In this document: piece after piece, positions 1 through 9,212 of the stretch | Position numbering within the stretch: position 1 is the first letter of the stretch | How the letters are laid out: each line of letters starts with the position of its first letter | Assembly (NCBI GenBank): GCA_937957685.1 | Contig: CALGAO010000089.1 | Coordinates: 1 to 64,000, forward strand | Reading direction: 5' to 3' | Length of the DNA: 64,000 bases | Source: an uncultured Paenibacillaceae bacterium | Lineage (GTDB): Bacteria; Bacillota; Bacilli; Paenibacillales; DA-C8 | Made by a program: the position numbers and the translations under genes | Notes under the pieces: model-generated | Told to the model about the DNA's origin: nothing | What the model saw: the letters and a program-made list of their open reading frames with translations, nothing else | Database searches by the model: none

Positions 1-212
1 ATGTCATTCGCCTTCGGAAGTGTATTTGCCTGCTTTTTCTCGCATTTTCATCAGTTAATGATCACGGATTCAGGAGGCGATCAACGATAAGATGACCATC
101 GTGTTTTATGAGAAACATCGATGAGGACTGATGAAGCCGAGGGCGTGATGGTGGAAGAAGTCGGTCAAGGGGAGCTGTAAGCAGAAAAAATCTGCGAACC
201 CGGATGAAGCAT
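1..212. other. No supported gene at window start
   Basis: This stretch lies downstream of the minus-strand glycan operon. Short open frames exist on both strands, but none has a ribosome-binding site or a recognisable protein. A 29-codon frame runs from position 1 to a TAA at 90 and could be a gene tail, but nothing supports that. Confidence 0.4.
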
Positions 213-242
213 ACTGAGAGACGAAAAAAATCGTCTCTCAGT
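213..242 (-). terminator. 12-bp hairpin after glycan operon
   Basis: A perfect 12-bp stem (ACTGAGAGACGA paired with TCGTCTCTCAGT) closes a six-base homopolymer loop, 26 bases past the stop codon of the minus-strand operon. There is no U-run directly after the stem on either strand, so it may be a weak terminator or an mRNA 3'-end stabiliser. A smaller GCAGA/TCTGC hairpin lies at 181-195. Confidence 0.5.
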
Positions 243-267
243 CGGTGCGAGCCCGGCAGAAGCAGCC

Positions 268-1365
268 CTATGCCATTAGCGCCGAGGAATGCCTGGATGC
301 AGAAGGGGCATGGCGGGCCAGGCTCGCCCATCTGCGATAGACGGCCTCCATGAGCAGGTAGGAGAGGGTGGCCTCCGCCCCCTGGTTGCGGTTCAGGCCG
401 TCCAGACCGATGCCGTCGAAGCATGCGCCTTCGGCCTCGTCAACCATCGGTTCATCGGCATCGTTCTCGCCGTAGTACCAGGCGCGGCAGCGTTCGATCG
501 TATCGGCATACCAGGCATCACCCGTGAGCTCATAGGCTTTGGCGCAGGCCAGCAGCAGCTTGAACACATCGATCGGCTGCTGATCCCACTGCGCCCTGGC
601 TCTTGGCGTACACCAGCCGTTGTTGCCGATCGGGCGTATGCGTCCATGCTCGCAGGACGACATGGAGATCAGGAAATTCAGGCTGGTCAGCGCGGTGTCC
701 AGCAATTCCTCATGCTGCAGCACTTCGTAGGCGCACATCAGGCCCCACGGCAGCAGTCCGTTGCTGTAAGTCAGGGTCGGCTCATACCAGCGCCAGCCAG
801 GCTTGGCATGGTACCTGAACATGTCGATCATGCGCTGGCTCCATCTCTGGATGTGCGGCCTCAGATTCGGTCTGAACGGATTCGGATGCATCTCCAGCAG
901 GCTTGCCGCAGCCAGGGCATAAGCCCAACCGCGCGGGGAGGTCATATCCGACGCCCTGTCGAGCGCCTTCCCCAGCATCTGTTCGACAGCAAGCCTGCGT
1001 CCGCCCTCCGGAAGCTTGACAACAGCGAGAGCCAGCGCCCACAGGCATCGGCCCAGACAATCGTCGGAAGGCGTCTCATCCTCAGGAGTTCGATCAAAGG
1101 CGATGTTGTTGTGGAAATGACCATCCTCCTGTTGCACGCCGAGCAGGAAAGACAGGTACGTGTCCAGCAGGTCATACAGGAGGAGTTTCTCTTCCTCTGC
1201 GGCAAGATCGAGCCACTCCAGGCATGCCCATATGCCACGCGCCTGATCGTCGGTGCTGTAGCCCTCCTTGCGGCGAGGGATCATGCCAAGTGCGTGTTCC
1301 ATCAGCCCTGTGTCGTCGCTCAGACGGCGCAGATGACTGAAGTTAACGTTTGGCCAGTTCAACAT
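268..1365 (-). CDS. Helical-barrel (six-hairpin glycosidase-like) protein paired with GT4
   Basis: The protein has 365 residues, is soluble, and has no signal peptide. It is rich in Trp, Tyr and acidic residues, with motifs such as YSTDDQARG near residue 36, WRWYEPTLTYSN near 190 and repeated helical hairpins. This resembles the (alpha/alpha)6-barrel proteins encoded next to GT4 glycosyltransferases, where a conserved TDDxARA motif is seen. The enzymatic activity is not established; I cannot tell whether it hydrolyses, isomerises or only binds a glycan. It is the last gene of the operon. Its ATG lies 23 bases inside the end of the upstream glycosyltransferase gene, with a GAGGTGA ribosome-binding site, so translation is probably coupled. 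Family assignment is moderate and function is unknown. Confidence 0.6.
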   Translation of the reverse strand: MLNWPNVNFSHLRRLSDDTGLMEHALGMIPRRKEGYSTDDQARGIWACLEWLDLAAEEEKLLLYDLLDTYLSFLLGVQQEDGHFHNNIAFDRTPEDETPSDDCLGRCLWALALAVVKLPEGGRRLAVEQMLGKALDRASDMTSPRGWAYALAAASLLEMHPNPFRPNLRPHIQRWSQRMIDMFRYHAKPGWRWYEPTLTYSNGLLPWGLMCAYEVLQHEELLDTALTSLNFLISMSSCEHGRIRPIGNNGWCTPRARAQWDQQPIDVFKLLLACAKAYELTGDAWYADTIERCRAWYYGENDADEPMVDEAEGACFDGIGLDGLNRNQGAEATLSYLLMEAVYRRWASLARHAPSASRHSSALMA

Positions 1366-2493
1366 GACTCACCTCTGCGAACAATCGCTGATATTGCTTT
1401 CCTACCTCCGCCCAATGCATATTCCTGCCGATCGCGGCGATCTTCCGGCTCCAGCTCCTGAGGCTCAGATCGTTCTCCAGCAGCGAGATGATCTTCTCCG
1501 TCCAGGCAGCTTCGTCTCCGTACGGGATGAGCAAATCGGGATAGTCGGCCAGCAGATCCTGCGCATAGCAGTATGGCGTGCTGAGGATCGGCCGGCCAAG
1601 GCCGACCGCATAGGCCAGCGTGCCGCTGGTGATCTGCTGCATGCCGGGATAAGGCGTGACATAGACATCGCAGGAGATCAGATGCTTGATCAGATCATTC
1701 TCCTCCAGGTAGCGATTGATCATGACCGTATGTCTGTCGATGCCGAGCTGCCGGATCATCTCGCTCAGTTCCTCGCGATAGCGCTCGCCCTCGTGTCTCA
1801 TGACGCCGGGATGCGTCTGGCCAACGATGGCGTACAGCACGTTGGGAACCTTCCTGGCGACCTGCGGAAGCACCTTCAGCATCAGCTCGATGCCCTTGCC
1901 TCTGCTGAGCAGACCGAAGGTCATGAGCACCTTGCGATCCTTCCAGCCGAGCTGCTCCCGGAACTTCATCCGGCTCTCCGCATCACCCGTCGGAGTTCCG
2001 TGAGGGATGAAGATGATCTTCTCCTTCGGGATGCGGAAGGACTCATGCAGGAATTGGATCGCCCTGCGGTTCATGACGACGATCTTGGTGCTGCGCTCCG
2101 CGATCTCCCGTTGAATGGCCGCATAGGGCGGCATCGGATGCTCAAACACCGTATGAAAGGTTGTTATGAGTGGCTTCCGGAGATGGCGGATCAGCGTGAG
2201 AATATAGACACCGGCCTCACCTCCGAATATGCCGAACTCATGCTGCAGCGAGACCACATCAACGTCAGAATGATTGATGCGGCGCGCCATCTTCTCATAA
2301 GCTTCTTCATCCTGCTTCGGCAAGGGCCAGTGGAACGGATCGCTGCCCGCGTCTTCACCGGAATCGGTCATCACGATGACCGGATCTGCCCCTCGCCAAT
2401 TTTTCGCACCCTGGATAGCCTGCCGCAGGTTGAAGGTGTACGTCGCCAGCCCACACTTCTGCGGCACATATGTACTGATAAAGGCTATCTTCG

Positions 2494-2497
<4 letters not shown>
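1343..2497 (-). CDS. GT4-family glycosyltransferase
   Basis: This is a 384-residue GT-B-fold glycosyltransferase. The N-terminal domain opens with IAFISTYVPQKCGLATYT, typical of retaining GT4 enzymes, and the C-terminal nucleotide-sugar domain carries TFGLLSRGKGIELML near residue 195. There is no membrane segment, so it probably acts at the cytoplasmic face using an NDP-sugar. The donor is likely supplied by the nucleotidyltransferase encoded just upstream, whose gene overlaps this one by four bases (ATGA). The overlap and shared strand indicate an operon with obligate coupling. The acceptor is not predictable. It could serve exopolysaccharide, a glycolipid or protein glycosylation. Confidence 0.82.
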
Positions 2498-3534
<1,037 letters not shown>

Positions 3535-3801
3535 GCCAAATCTCCCTCCTCGTATAAAATAAAAAAAGCATTTTGAAACCTGATCCTCATGCCTTGCGGC
3601 CAACATTCGCAGGCCATAAGGCTGCCTGCGATCATTGTGGCACTGCTTCCGGTGCTGCAGATACCAATAAAAATCGGGAGTCGAAATACTTTTTTGTCAG
3701 ATATTTTATATTTTGGTGGGATGATGATGGTTTCTTCCGCCGACGGGCATGAGATCAGGCCCGCAAGCGCCATTCGGAGCGATTGGCGCACAGCGAATGT
3801 G

Positions 3802-3828
3802 TTAGCACTCAAGAAAATAGAGTGCTAA
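3802..3828 (-). promoter_or_regulatory. CIRCE operator (HrcA binding site)
   Basis: TTAGCACTC, nine bases, GAGTGCTAA: an exact match to the CIRCE consensus bound by the heat-shock repressor HrcA. It overlaps the predicted transcription start of the minus-strand promoter at 3833-3861, the usual position for repression. CIRCE normally controls groESL and dnaK. Here the only gene downstream on that strand is the nucleotidyltransferase operon. Confidence 0.93.
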
Positions 3829-3832
3829 CAAT

Positions 3833-3861
3833 AGCATATAGGCTGCGGGATTTGAAATCAA
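3833..3861 (-). promoter_or_regulatory. Sigma-A promoter for glycan operon
   Basis: On the minus strand, TTGATT, 17 bases and TATGCT are followed four bases later by the CIRCE element. The predicted start near 3826 falls inside CIRCE. The leader to the first ATG is about 290 bases and AT-rich, with no convincing gene in it. Confidence 0.75.
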
Positions 3862-4022
3862 TGGCGAATATCCCGCGCTAACATGCCGCGACGAAAAGAA
3901 ACTTCCCGGTTTTTCCTGATTTCTTGATCTTTCGCCCGTTTATTGGATCTTGCACCGGAGGAGGCATACTACCACATGCCTGGAGTCATCCTAAAAATGT
4001 CCTTCCCGGACCCATGATCGGC

Positions 4023-4052
4023 TTGCAAACGCGTGATGCCTTCAAGTATACT
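4023..4052 (+). promoter_or_regulatory. Sigma-A promoter for DUF2905 gene
   Basis: TTGCAA, 18 bases, TATACT. The -10 lies inside the longer frame that would start at 4033, which argues that the real start is the ATG at 4108. Confidence 0.65.
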
Positions 4053-4107
4053 GTTCTTCGGAACTACGCTTCTGATTCCGCTCTTATCGGCAGGAGGTGC
4101 TTGGGCG

Positions 4108-4329
4108 ATGCAGCCTGTTCCCAAGCTGCTCATTACGCTGGGCATCATATTGGTGATCGTTGGTCTGATCTGGCATTTTGGCGCACGGTTTATCCCGCTC
4201 GGCAAACTGCCCGGAGATATCGTGGTGGAGAAGGAGAACGTCAAGTTTTACTTCCCGATCGTATCGTGCATCGTCATCAGCATCGTATTGTCGCTCGCGA
4301 TGTGGCTGTTCCGCTATTTCGGCAAGTGA
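4108..4329 (+). CDS. DUF2905 small membrane protein
   Basis: The 73-residue protein has two hydrophobic segments (about residues 5-24 and 50-68) flanking the conserved core LGKLPGDI. This core and the length match DUF2905 proteins, which are short inner-membrane proteins of unknown function. The ATG at 4108 is preceded by AGGAGGT at good spacing. The upstream in-frame GTG/ATG pair at 4033-4038 would add 25 residues and place the promoter -10 inside the coding sequence, so it was not chosen. Confidence 0.82.
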   Translation: MQPVPKLLITLGIILVIVGLIWHFGARFIPLGKLPGDIVVEKENVKFYFPIVSCIVISIVLSLAMWLFRYFGK

Positions 4330-4495
4330 TCCGGTCCGGGTGTGCGGAAGATTGGGGATGTTGAGATTTGTCATAAAGATTTCAACATTTTTCCGAGCAA
4401 CAGGTCGCATCTTGTGTTATTTTTATGTATCATTAGAAAGTATGATTCTTGAGATTGTGCAATTTGTCATGAAAAGTTGAGGGGGATTGTGCGTC

Positions 4496-4915
4496 ATGCA
4501 TAAATGGGCAATGTTCATCTTGTTTATCGCAGCATCTGTTCTCGGATTGTCGGTCATCATCTTTGCTCCGCCAACCCACGGTGAAGAGGCGCTTCCTGAA
4601 GCAGAGGAAAACGAAGTGCAATTCATACTGACCAACTTCCAGTTTGATCAACCGGAATATAGAGTCAAAGCAGGCGAGACGGTGAAGCTGACGCTGATCA
4701 ACAAGCAAGGCACGCACGGCGTATACATCGAAGGAGCGGACATCAATCTGGACAAGTCCAATCCATCCGTGGAATTCACCTTCGACGCACCTGGCGAATA
4801 TAACATGTTCTGCAGCGTTATGTGCGGACTTGGTCACAGCGACATGGTGGCGAAGCTGATCGTCGAAGAACCGGCGGCTGACGGTGCCGGCGAAGGCGCG
4901 GAAGAAGCAGCTTAA
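4496..4915 (+). CDS. Membrane-anchored CuA/cupredoxin protein (COX2-like)
   Basis: This 139-residue protein has one N-terminal membrane anchor (residues 5-24) and an extracytoplasmic cupredoxin domain. The full binuclear CuA ligand set is visible: His74, then Cys106, Cys110, His114 and Met117 in CSVMCGLGHSDM. It resembles the single-anchor subunit II of ba3-type oxidases. No catalytic subunit I gene is adjacent, so it may be an orphan electron-transfer or copper-handling protein. The C-terminus is an Ala/Glu-rich tail. The ATG at 4496 fits a GAGGGGGA site; an in-frame TTG at 4487 directly abuts that site and was rejected. A terminator follows. Confidence 0.8.
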   Translation: MHKWAMFILFIAASVLGLSVIIFAPPTHGEEALPEAEENEVQFILTNFQFDQPEYRVKAGETVKLTLINKQGTHGVYIEGADINLDKSNPSVEFTFDAPGEYNMFCSVMCGLGHSDMVAKLIVEEPAADGAGEGAEEAA

Positions 4916-4934
4916 TCGGATACGGACAGGCAGG

Positions 4935-4958
4935 GACTGCCCGATGCGGCAGTCTTTT
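4935..4958 (+). terminator. Terminator after CuA gene
   Basis: GACTGCC, six-base loop, GGCAGTC, then TTTT. It closes the CuA transcript before steA. Confidence 0.7.
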
Positions 4959-5129
4959 CACATATTGAGGGGGCCTCCGACACGTTCGGCAGGCCTTTCT
5001 TTCATTTATACGCGGGATGGGCGGAATATAGTTCCGTTATTTGCAATCTCCGTATATTTGACCTGCTTTCGATGCATAATAGTGGTGAAAGTTTGCCACG
5101 ATACTGGCCAATGCGGGGGCTGGCGCATC

Positions 5130-6272
5130 ATGCGGGACAGATTATGGAGCAGAACGATCAAAGGAACGGTGCGGGTCGGACGCAAGACCAAACAGCTCAT
5201 CCCGGTATTGCCGCCGCGGTCAATTGTTGTCCTGCGGCATGAGAACCTGGATGAAGTGGCGGCAGAGGGATTGATCGCGGCGAAGGTGAAGGCGGTCATC
5301 AATGCCGCCAGGACGATGGACGGAAGATACCCGCTGAGCGGCCCCGGACATCTCATCCGGCACGGAATCCCGATCGTGGAGATTGATGAAGGGGATTTTG
5401 ACCATTTCCGGGACGGGATGGAGGTTGAGATCGCGAAGTCCGGCATCCGGCTGGCCGACGGGCGGACGATACGCTGCACGCCCTTCGGCGAGGAGCGCTG
5501 GGAAGCGATGAATCAGGCGGCGATGCAGAATGTGGACAGGCAGCTCAGCGACTTCATCGAGAATACGCTGCAATACGCGGTCCGGGAGAAGGATTTCTTC
5601 ATCCAGCCGCTTGCCATTCCGCCGCTCAGGACGCCGATCGCCGGCAGGCATGCCGTCATCGTCGTCCGCGGCAAAGGTTGCCGCGAAGACCTGAAGGCGA
5701 TCAGGGACTACATCGAGGATTACAAGCCGGTGCTGATCGGGGTGGACGGAGGAGCGGATGCGTTGCTCGACAGCGGCCTGCGCCCGGACCTGATCTTCGG
5801 CGACATGGACAGCATCACGGACGAAGCGCTGATGTGCGGCGCGGAGATCATCGTGCATGCGTACCCGAACGGGGGAGCGCCCGGCATGAAGCGCGTACGC
5901 GCGCTGGGCCTTGCGGCCAGCACCATCGCCGCGCCGGGCACGAGCGAGGATATCGCGATGCTGCTCGCCTATGAACGCAAGGCCGAGCTGATCGTGACCC
6001 TGGGTACGCATACGCATATGCTCGATTTCCTCGAGAAGGGCCGCAAGGGGATGGCCAGCACGATGCTCGTCCGCATGAAGATCGGTGGCAAGCTGGTGGA
6101 CGCCAAGGGCGTGAGCAAGCTGTACAGTCGGCCATTCAAGCTGCGCAGGCTGTGGTATATCCCGGCAGCGGCGGTGTTCCCGGTGCTCATGTTGGGTCTG
6201 GTTCACCCGGGAGTGAGGCATATGCTGGACATGCTTTGGATCTACGTCCGACTTTCGCTCGGGACCGCATGA
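5130..6272 (+). CDS. steA: SteA-like cytokinetic-ring/envelope protein
   Basis: This 380-residue protein has a thiamin-pyrophosphokinase-like core (GVDGGADALLDSGLRPD, then FGDMDSI near residues 205-235) and a C-terminal hydrophobic anchor (about 345-365). That architecture matches SteA. In Corynebacterium, SteA partners SteB at the division septum and influences peptidoglycan cleavage. The TPK-like fold lacks a TPK context here, so thiamin metabolism is unlikely. The ATG at 5130 has a GGGGGC ribosome-binding site; an upstream extension of the frame overlaps the CuA gene and its terminator and is not real. steB follows after 79 bases. Whether the firmicute protein acts in division is inference. 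Confidence 0.8.
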   Translation: MRDRLWSRTIKGTVRVGRKTKQLIPVLPPRSIVVLRHENLDEVAAEGLIAAKVKAVINAARTMDGRYPLSGPGHLIRHGIPIVEIDEGDFDHFRDGMEVEIAKSGIRLADGRTIRCTPFGEERWEAMNQAAMQNVDRQLSDFIENTLQYAVREKDFFIQPLAIPPLRTPIAGRHAVIVVRGKGCREDLKAIRDYIEDYKPVLIGVDGGADALLDSGLRPDLIFGDMDSITDEALMCGAEIIVHAYPNGGAPGMKRVRALGLAASTIAAPGTSEDIAMLLAYERKAELIVTLGTHTHMLDFLEKGRKGMASTMLVRMKIGGKLVDAKGVSKLYSRPFKLRRLWYIPAAAVFPVLMLGLVHPGVRHMLDMLWIYVRLSLGTA

Positions 6273-6351
6273 CAGAGGCCGCCGCTGGAACGGTGGATCA
6301 GTCGGACGCCCGGCTGACGGACGAGCCGGACAGAAGGGAGGATAAGGCGGC

Positions 6352-6978
6352 ATGCTGACCGCTCGATATCATATCGCCACGATCATCGCGATCTTCCTGT
6401 CATTGGGCGTGGGCATCGTCATCGGCGGCACCCTTGGCCAGAAGTGGGCGATGCAGGCGGAGAACGGCATCGTCGATCTGCTCACGGAGCGCTACGAGAT
6501 GATCCTGGCGGAGAATCAGGCGATGAAGAAGCAGCTCGGTTCGCTGGAGCTGTTCCTGAAGACGGTGTCGCCCCCGGTGCAGACCAAGGTCGTCTGGTGG
6601 TACAAGACGCCTCAGCAGAACGAGGAGCTGCTGGAGATGGTGCTGAATGCGGCAGGCGTGGAATGGGTGGAGAAGGATGCCAATGCGGAACCCCTTCTTC
6701 AGCCGCAGCTCGGTGAGCCGGAACCGGATTACATCCTGGTGACCGATCCGCTCGTCAAGCAGGCGATCGAGCAGCAGCTGCGAAACCGAGCCGAGCAACC
6801 GGCCTACCCGGTATCCGGAGGACGGCCCCGCCTGATCGATGCGACGGATCACCTCAAACGGTTGAACGAGCCGGCGAGCATCGTCGAATTCATGCTGTAC
6901 ATGAAGCATCTGGTCGAGGGGGAATCCTATGCGGCAGCGGGAACCATGGATCACCGTCGTTATACCGGCCTGGAATGA
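6352..6978 (+). CDS. steB: SteB/MctB-family membrane-anchored protein
   Basis: The 208-residue protein has one N-terminal membrane helix (about residues 6-27), then a coiled-coil-like segment (LTERYEMILAENQAMKKQL) and an extracytoplasmic domain. This is the layout of the MctB/SteB (copper transporter-like, DUF3186) family. In Corynebacterium, SteB forms a complex with SteA. Here it follows steA directly and its last 50 bases overlap the next gene, a GT2 glycosyltransferase. A GGGAGG site precedes the ATG. Metal transport is not supported, since no metal-binding cluster is visible. Confidence 0.75.
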   Translation: MLTARYHIATIIAIFLSLGVGIVIGGTLGQKWAMQAENGIVDLLTERYEMILAENQAMKKQLGSLELFLKTVSPPVQTKVVWWYKTPQQNEELLEMVLNAAGVEWVEKDANAEPLLQPQLGEPEPDYILVTDPLVKQAIEQQLRNRAEQPAYPVSGGRPRLIDATDHLKRLNEPASIVEFMLYMKHLVEGESYAAAGTMDHRRYTGLE

Positions 6979-7636
6979 AGCCGAACGGATCGGCAGCACG
7001 CTGCAACATCTGCGCCAGCTGCATCGCTCGCAAGGGTCGATCTTCCACGAGATCATCGTCGTGGATGACGGCAGCAGCGATGACAGCTGGCGCATCGCGG
7101 AACGCTTCGCCGACCGCGTCATCCGCCATGCCCGGCGCCGCGGCAAGGGTGCGGCGCTGGAGACGGGGTGGAGAGAGGCGAAGGGCGATGTGCTCGTCTT
7201 CCTCGATGCCGATCTGGGCGAATCCGCTGTTCATGCCGATGCGCTCGTCCAGCCGGTGCAGGACGGTGAGGCGGACATGACGATCGCCAAGCTCCCCCCG
7301 GCGCGGACGAAGGGCGGCTTCGGGCTCGTCAGGCGCCTGGCCGTCGGCGGCATCCGTCATCTGGGCGGAGGCGGCTTCTTCCCGGAGGCGCCGCTGTCCG
7401 GGCAGCGCGCCGTCAAGCGCGAGGTGCTCGAATCGGTCGGCGGGCTGGCGCGAGGCTTCGGGATCGAGGTGGGTCTGACGATCGACGCGCTGCGCCGAGG
7501 CTATCGGGTGCTGGAGGTGGAAGTGCCGTTCCGCCATCGCGAGACGGGACGCGACTGGAGCGGCTTCGTCCATCGCGGCCGCCAGTTCTGGTGGGTGGGC
7601 ATGGCTCTTCTGCAGCGGTGGAGGCGTCCGATATGA
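6929..7636 (+). CDS. GT2-family glycosyltransferase
   Basis: This 235-residue GT-A-fold enzyme has the opening VVIPAWNEAERIG, the IIVVDDGSSDDSW nucleotide-binding segment and the metal-binding LDADLGES motif (about residues 80-90). No membrane helices are evident, unlike DPM1-type enzymes with a C-terminal anchor. It probably transfers a sugar from a nucleotide donor to a polyprenyl-phosphate or lipid acceptor, which fits the polyprenyl-phosphate transferase encoded next. Its start lies inside steB, behind GAGGGGGAA, so the two are co-translated. The substrate is unknown. Confidence 0.8.
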   Translation: MRQREPWITVVIPAWNEAERIGSTLQHLRQLHRSQGSIFHEIIVVDDGSSDDSWRIAERFADRVIRHARRRGKGAALETGWREAKGDVLVFLDADLGESAVHADALVQPVQDGEADMTIAKLPPARTKGGFGLVRRLAVGGIRHLGGGGFFPEAPLSGQRAVKREVLESVGGLARGFGIEVGLTIDALRRGYRVLEVEVPFRHRETGRDWSGFVHRGRQFWWVGMALLQRWRRPI

Positions 7637-7676
7637 GCCGCGATCGCACAAGCGTTCATGAAGGGGGCATCCGGAC

Positions 7677-8549
7677 GTGGAAGCTGTGACGCTGGGCCTG
7701 TGGCCCCTGATCGCCTATTTCGCCATCCTTATGGCGCTCTCTTTGCTCATGCGGGATGCCGTCCTGCGTTTCCTGCTGACGCATGGCGTAACGGCTCCCA
7801 ATTATCAGGAGCGGCTGATTCCTTCCGCCGCCGGCATCCTGATCTGGCTCACGGCTGCGGCGGCCTTGCTGCTCCTGTCCGCGTGGACGTCGATTGCCGG
7901 AGATCTGGAGCTGGCTGCGGCGGGCGAATATTACAAGAGCTATTGCCTCGCCTTGACGATCGTCTTCTGCCTTGGCTGGACCGATGATCTGATCGGCAAC
8001 CGCGGCGTCAAGGGATTGCGCGGCCATCTTCGAGCATGGCTGAAGGAGAGGACCATCTCCACCGGATGGGCGAAAGCGGTCTTCACCGCCGCTGCCTCCG
8101 CGTGGTTCATCCTGGACTCCGGCATCTGGCGCGGCGCGATGTTTGGCGTGTTGCCGCTTGCCGTCATGACGCTGTCGACCCACGCGCTGAATCTGTTCGA
8201 TCTTCGGCCGGGACGGGCGATCAAGGTCTTCCTCTTCGGCGGTCTGATCGCGGTGTCAGCCGCGCACTGGCAGGCCGGCGCATGGGTGATGCTGTTGCCG
8301 GCGATCGCCGGCGCGCTTGTTCTGCTGCCGCTCGATCTGCGCGGTGAAGGGATGCTGGGCGATACCGGAGCCAACATGCTTGGCTTTGCCCTTGGCAGCG
8401 CGATCGCCGTGCATTGGGGCTGGGCGGGTCAGGCCGTCGCCGCCTGTGCGCTGGCCGCGCTTGCGATATTCGCCGAGCGGCATTCGCTCACGCGCACCAT
8501 CGAACGCTTGCCGCTTCTTCATTGGCTGGATCGTCTGGGAAGGGAATGA
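7677..8549 (+). CDS. MraY/WecA-like polyprenyl-phosphate glycosyl-1-phosphate transferase
   Basis: The 290-residue polytopic membrane protein has about nine hydrophobic segments. Key PNPT-family features are present: the catalytic Asp pair in LGWTDDLIG (near residue 101), HALNLFDLRPGRA in place of the usual NxxNxxDGxDG, and GDTGANMLGF in place of GDSGS. It is shorter and more divergent than MraY, TagO or WecA, which run 320-360 residues. It would load a sugar phosphate onto undecaprenyl phosphate. The start is GTG at 7677 with GAAGGGGG upstream. It ends the steA-steB-GT2 operon and is followed by a terminator. The divergent motifs leave activity uncertain. Confidence 0.7.
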   Translation: MEAVTLGLWPLIAYFAILMALSLLMRDAVLRFLLTHGVTAPNYQERLIPSAAGILIWLTAAAALLLLSAWTSIAGDLELAAAGEYYKSYCLALTIVFCLGWTDDLIGNRGVKGLRGHLRAWLKERTISTGWAKAVFTAAASAWFILDSGIWRGAMFGVLPLAVMTLSTHALNLFDLRPGRAIKVFLFGGLIAVSAAHWQAGAWVMLLPAIAGALVLLPLDLRGEGMLGDTGANMLGFALGSAIAVHWGWAGQAVAACALAALAIFAERHSLTRTIERLPLLHWLDRLGRE

Positions 8550-8555
8550 CGAGCG

Positions 8556-8586
8556 AAAAGGCTGTCCAACGGACGGCCTTTTTTGC
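8556..8586 (+). terminator. Terminator after steAB cluster
   Basis: AAAGGCTGTCC, AAC, GGACGGCCTTTTTT. The stem has one mismatch and a T6 tract. Confidence 0.82.
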
Positions 8587-8711
8587 TGACCATCATGGAA
8601 GATCGCTTCGACAAACAAAACGCTCGCCCAAGCGGGATTCTGATCCCTGCCTGTGCGAGCGCCTGCGTATTCAGCGCGACTGATCAGCGGTGCGCGCCTG
8701 ACGACCTGCTT

Positions 8712-8990
8712 TTATTTTTTCTTCGCCTTGAAGCGCGGCGCGACGTAATTGCGCTTGCGGTCCCGATACAGGATCCAGCCCGCGATAAAGGCGATGCCGC
8801 CGATAAAGGCGAGGACGCCGACGATCAACATCAGCCAGTCCAGGGAGGCAACAGTTTCATCGTTGCCAAGATCTGCTGTATAATAGAATAATACGTCGCG
8901 GACTTTTTTGAAGCCCCAGGTCGCGATCGCACCCGGTATGACGAGGAGCAGTACGGCGATGAGGCGTTGCCATACGAGTTTGTTCACCAT
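8712..8990 (-). CDS. yqzF: DUF2627 membrane protein (YqzF-like)
   Basis: This 92-residue protein has two membrane helices (about residues 8-27 and 49-70) and a very basic C-terminus. It matches the DUF2627 family, which in Bacillus is encoded beside the branched-chain keto-acid genes, as here. Its function is unknown. The ATG at 8990 follows AGGAAAGAAGG on the minus strand; the longer frame to 9029 has no such site. Confidence 0.78.
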   Translation of the reverse strand: MVNKLVWQRLIAVLLLVIPGAIATWGFKKVRDVLFYYTADLGNDETVASLDWLMLIVGVLAFIGGIAFIAGWILYRDRKRNYVAPRFKAKKK

Positions 8991-9212
8991 GGTAGCCTTC
9001 TTTCCTATCATTTTTGGGATGAAAATCAATGATGCACTATATTTCTTGCCCGGAAAAAGGTTAAAATGGATAGAGCCAGTTTCTTCGCGCGCATGGGGAA
9101 GCGACGGCGCCTGGCGGAAGCGCCAACCGGACTTTTCAATGAATTATATCCGATACATATCGATTAGGCAATCTTAATAGAATGTAGCATAGTCAGGATG
9201 GAGGCCTGTAGG

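Noticed and set aside
4884..5129. Upstream extension of steA
   Set aside because: It overlaps the CuA gene end and the terminator. The SteA family begins near MRDRLWS, where a ribosome-binding site is present.
9029..9212. Sigma-54 (SigL) promoter for the bkd genes, as in B. subtilis
   Set aside because: No GG/GC -24/-12 pair was found. A weak TTGGGA-18-TATATT at 9014-9043 exists but is not convincing.
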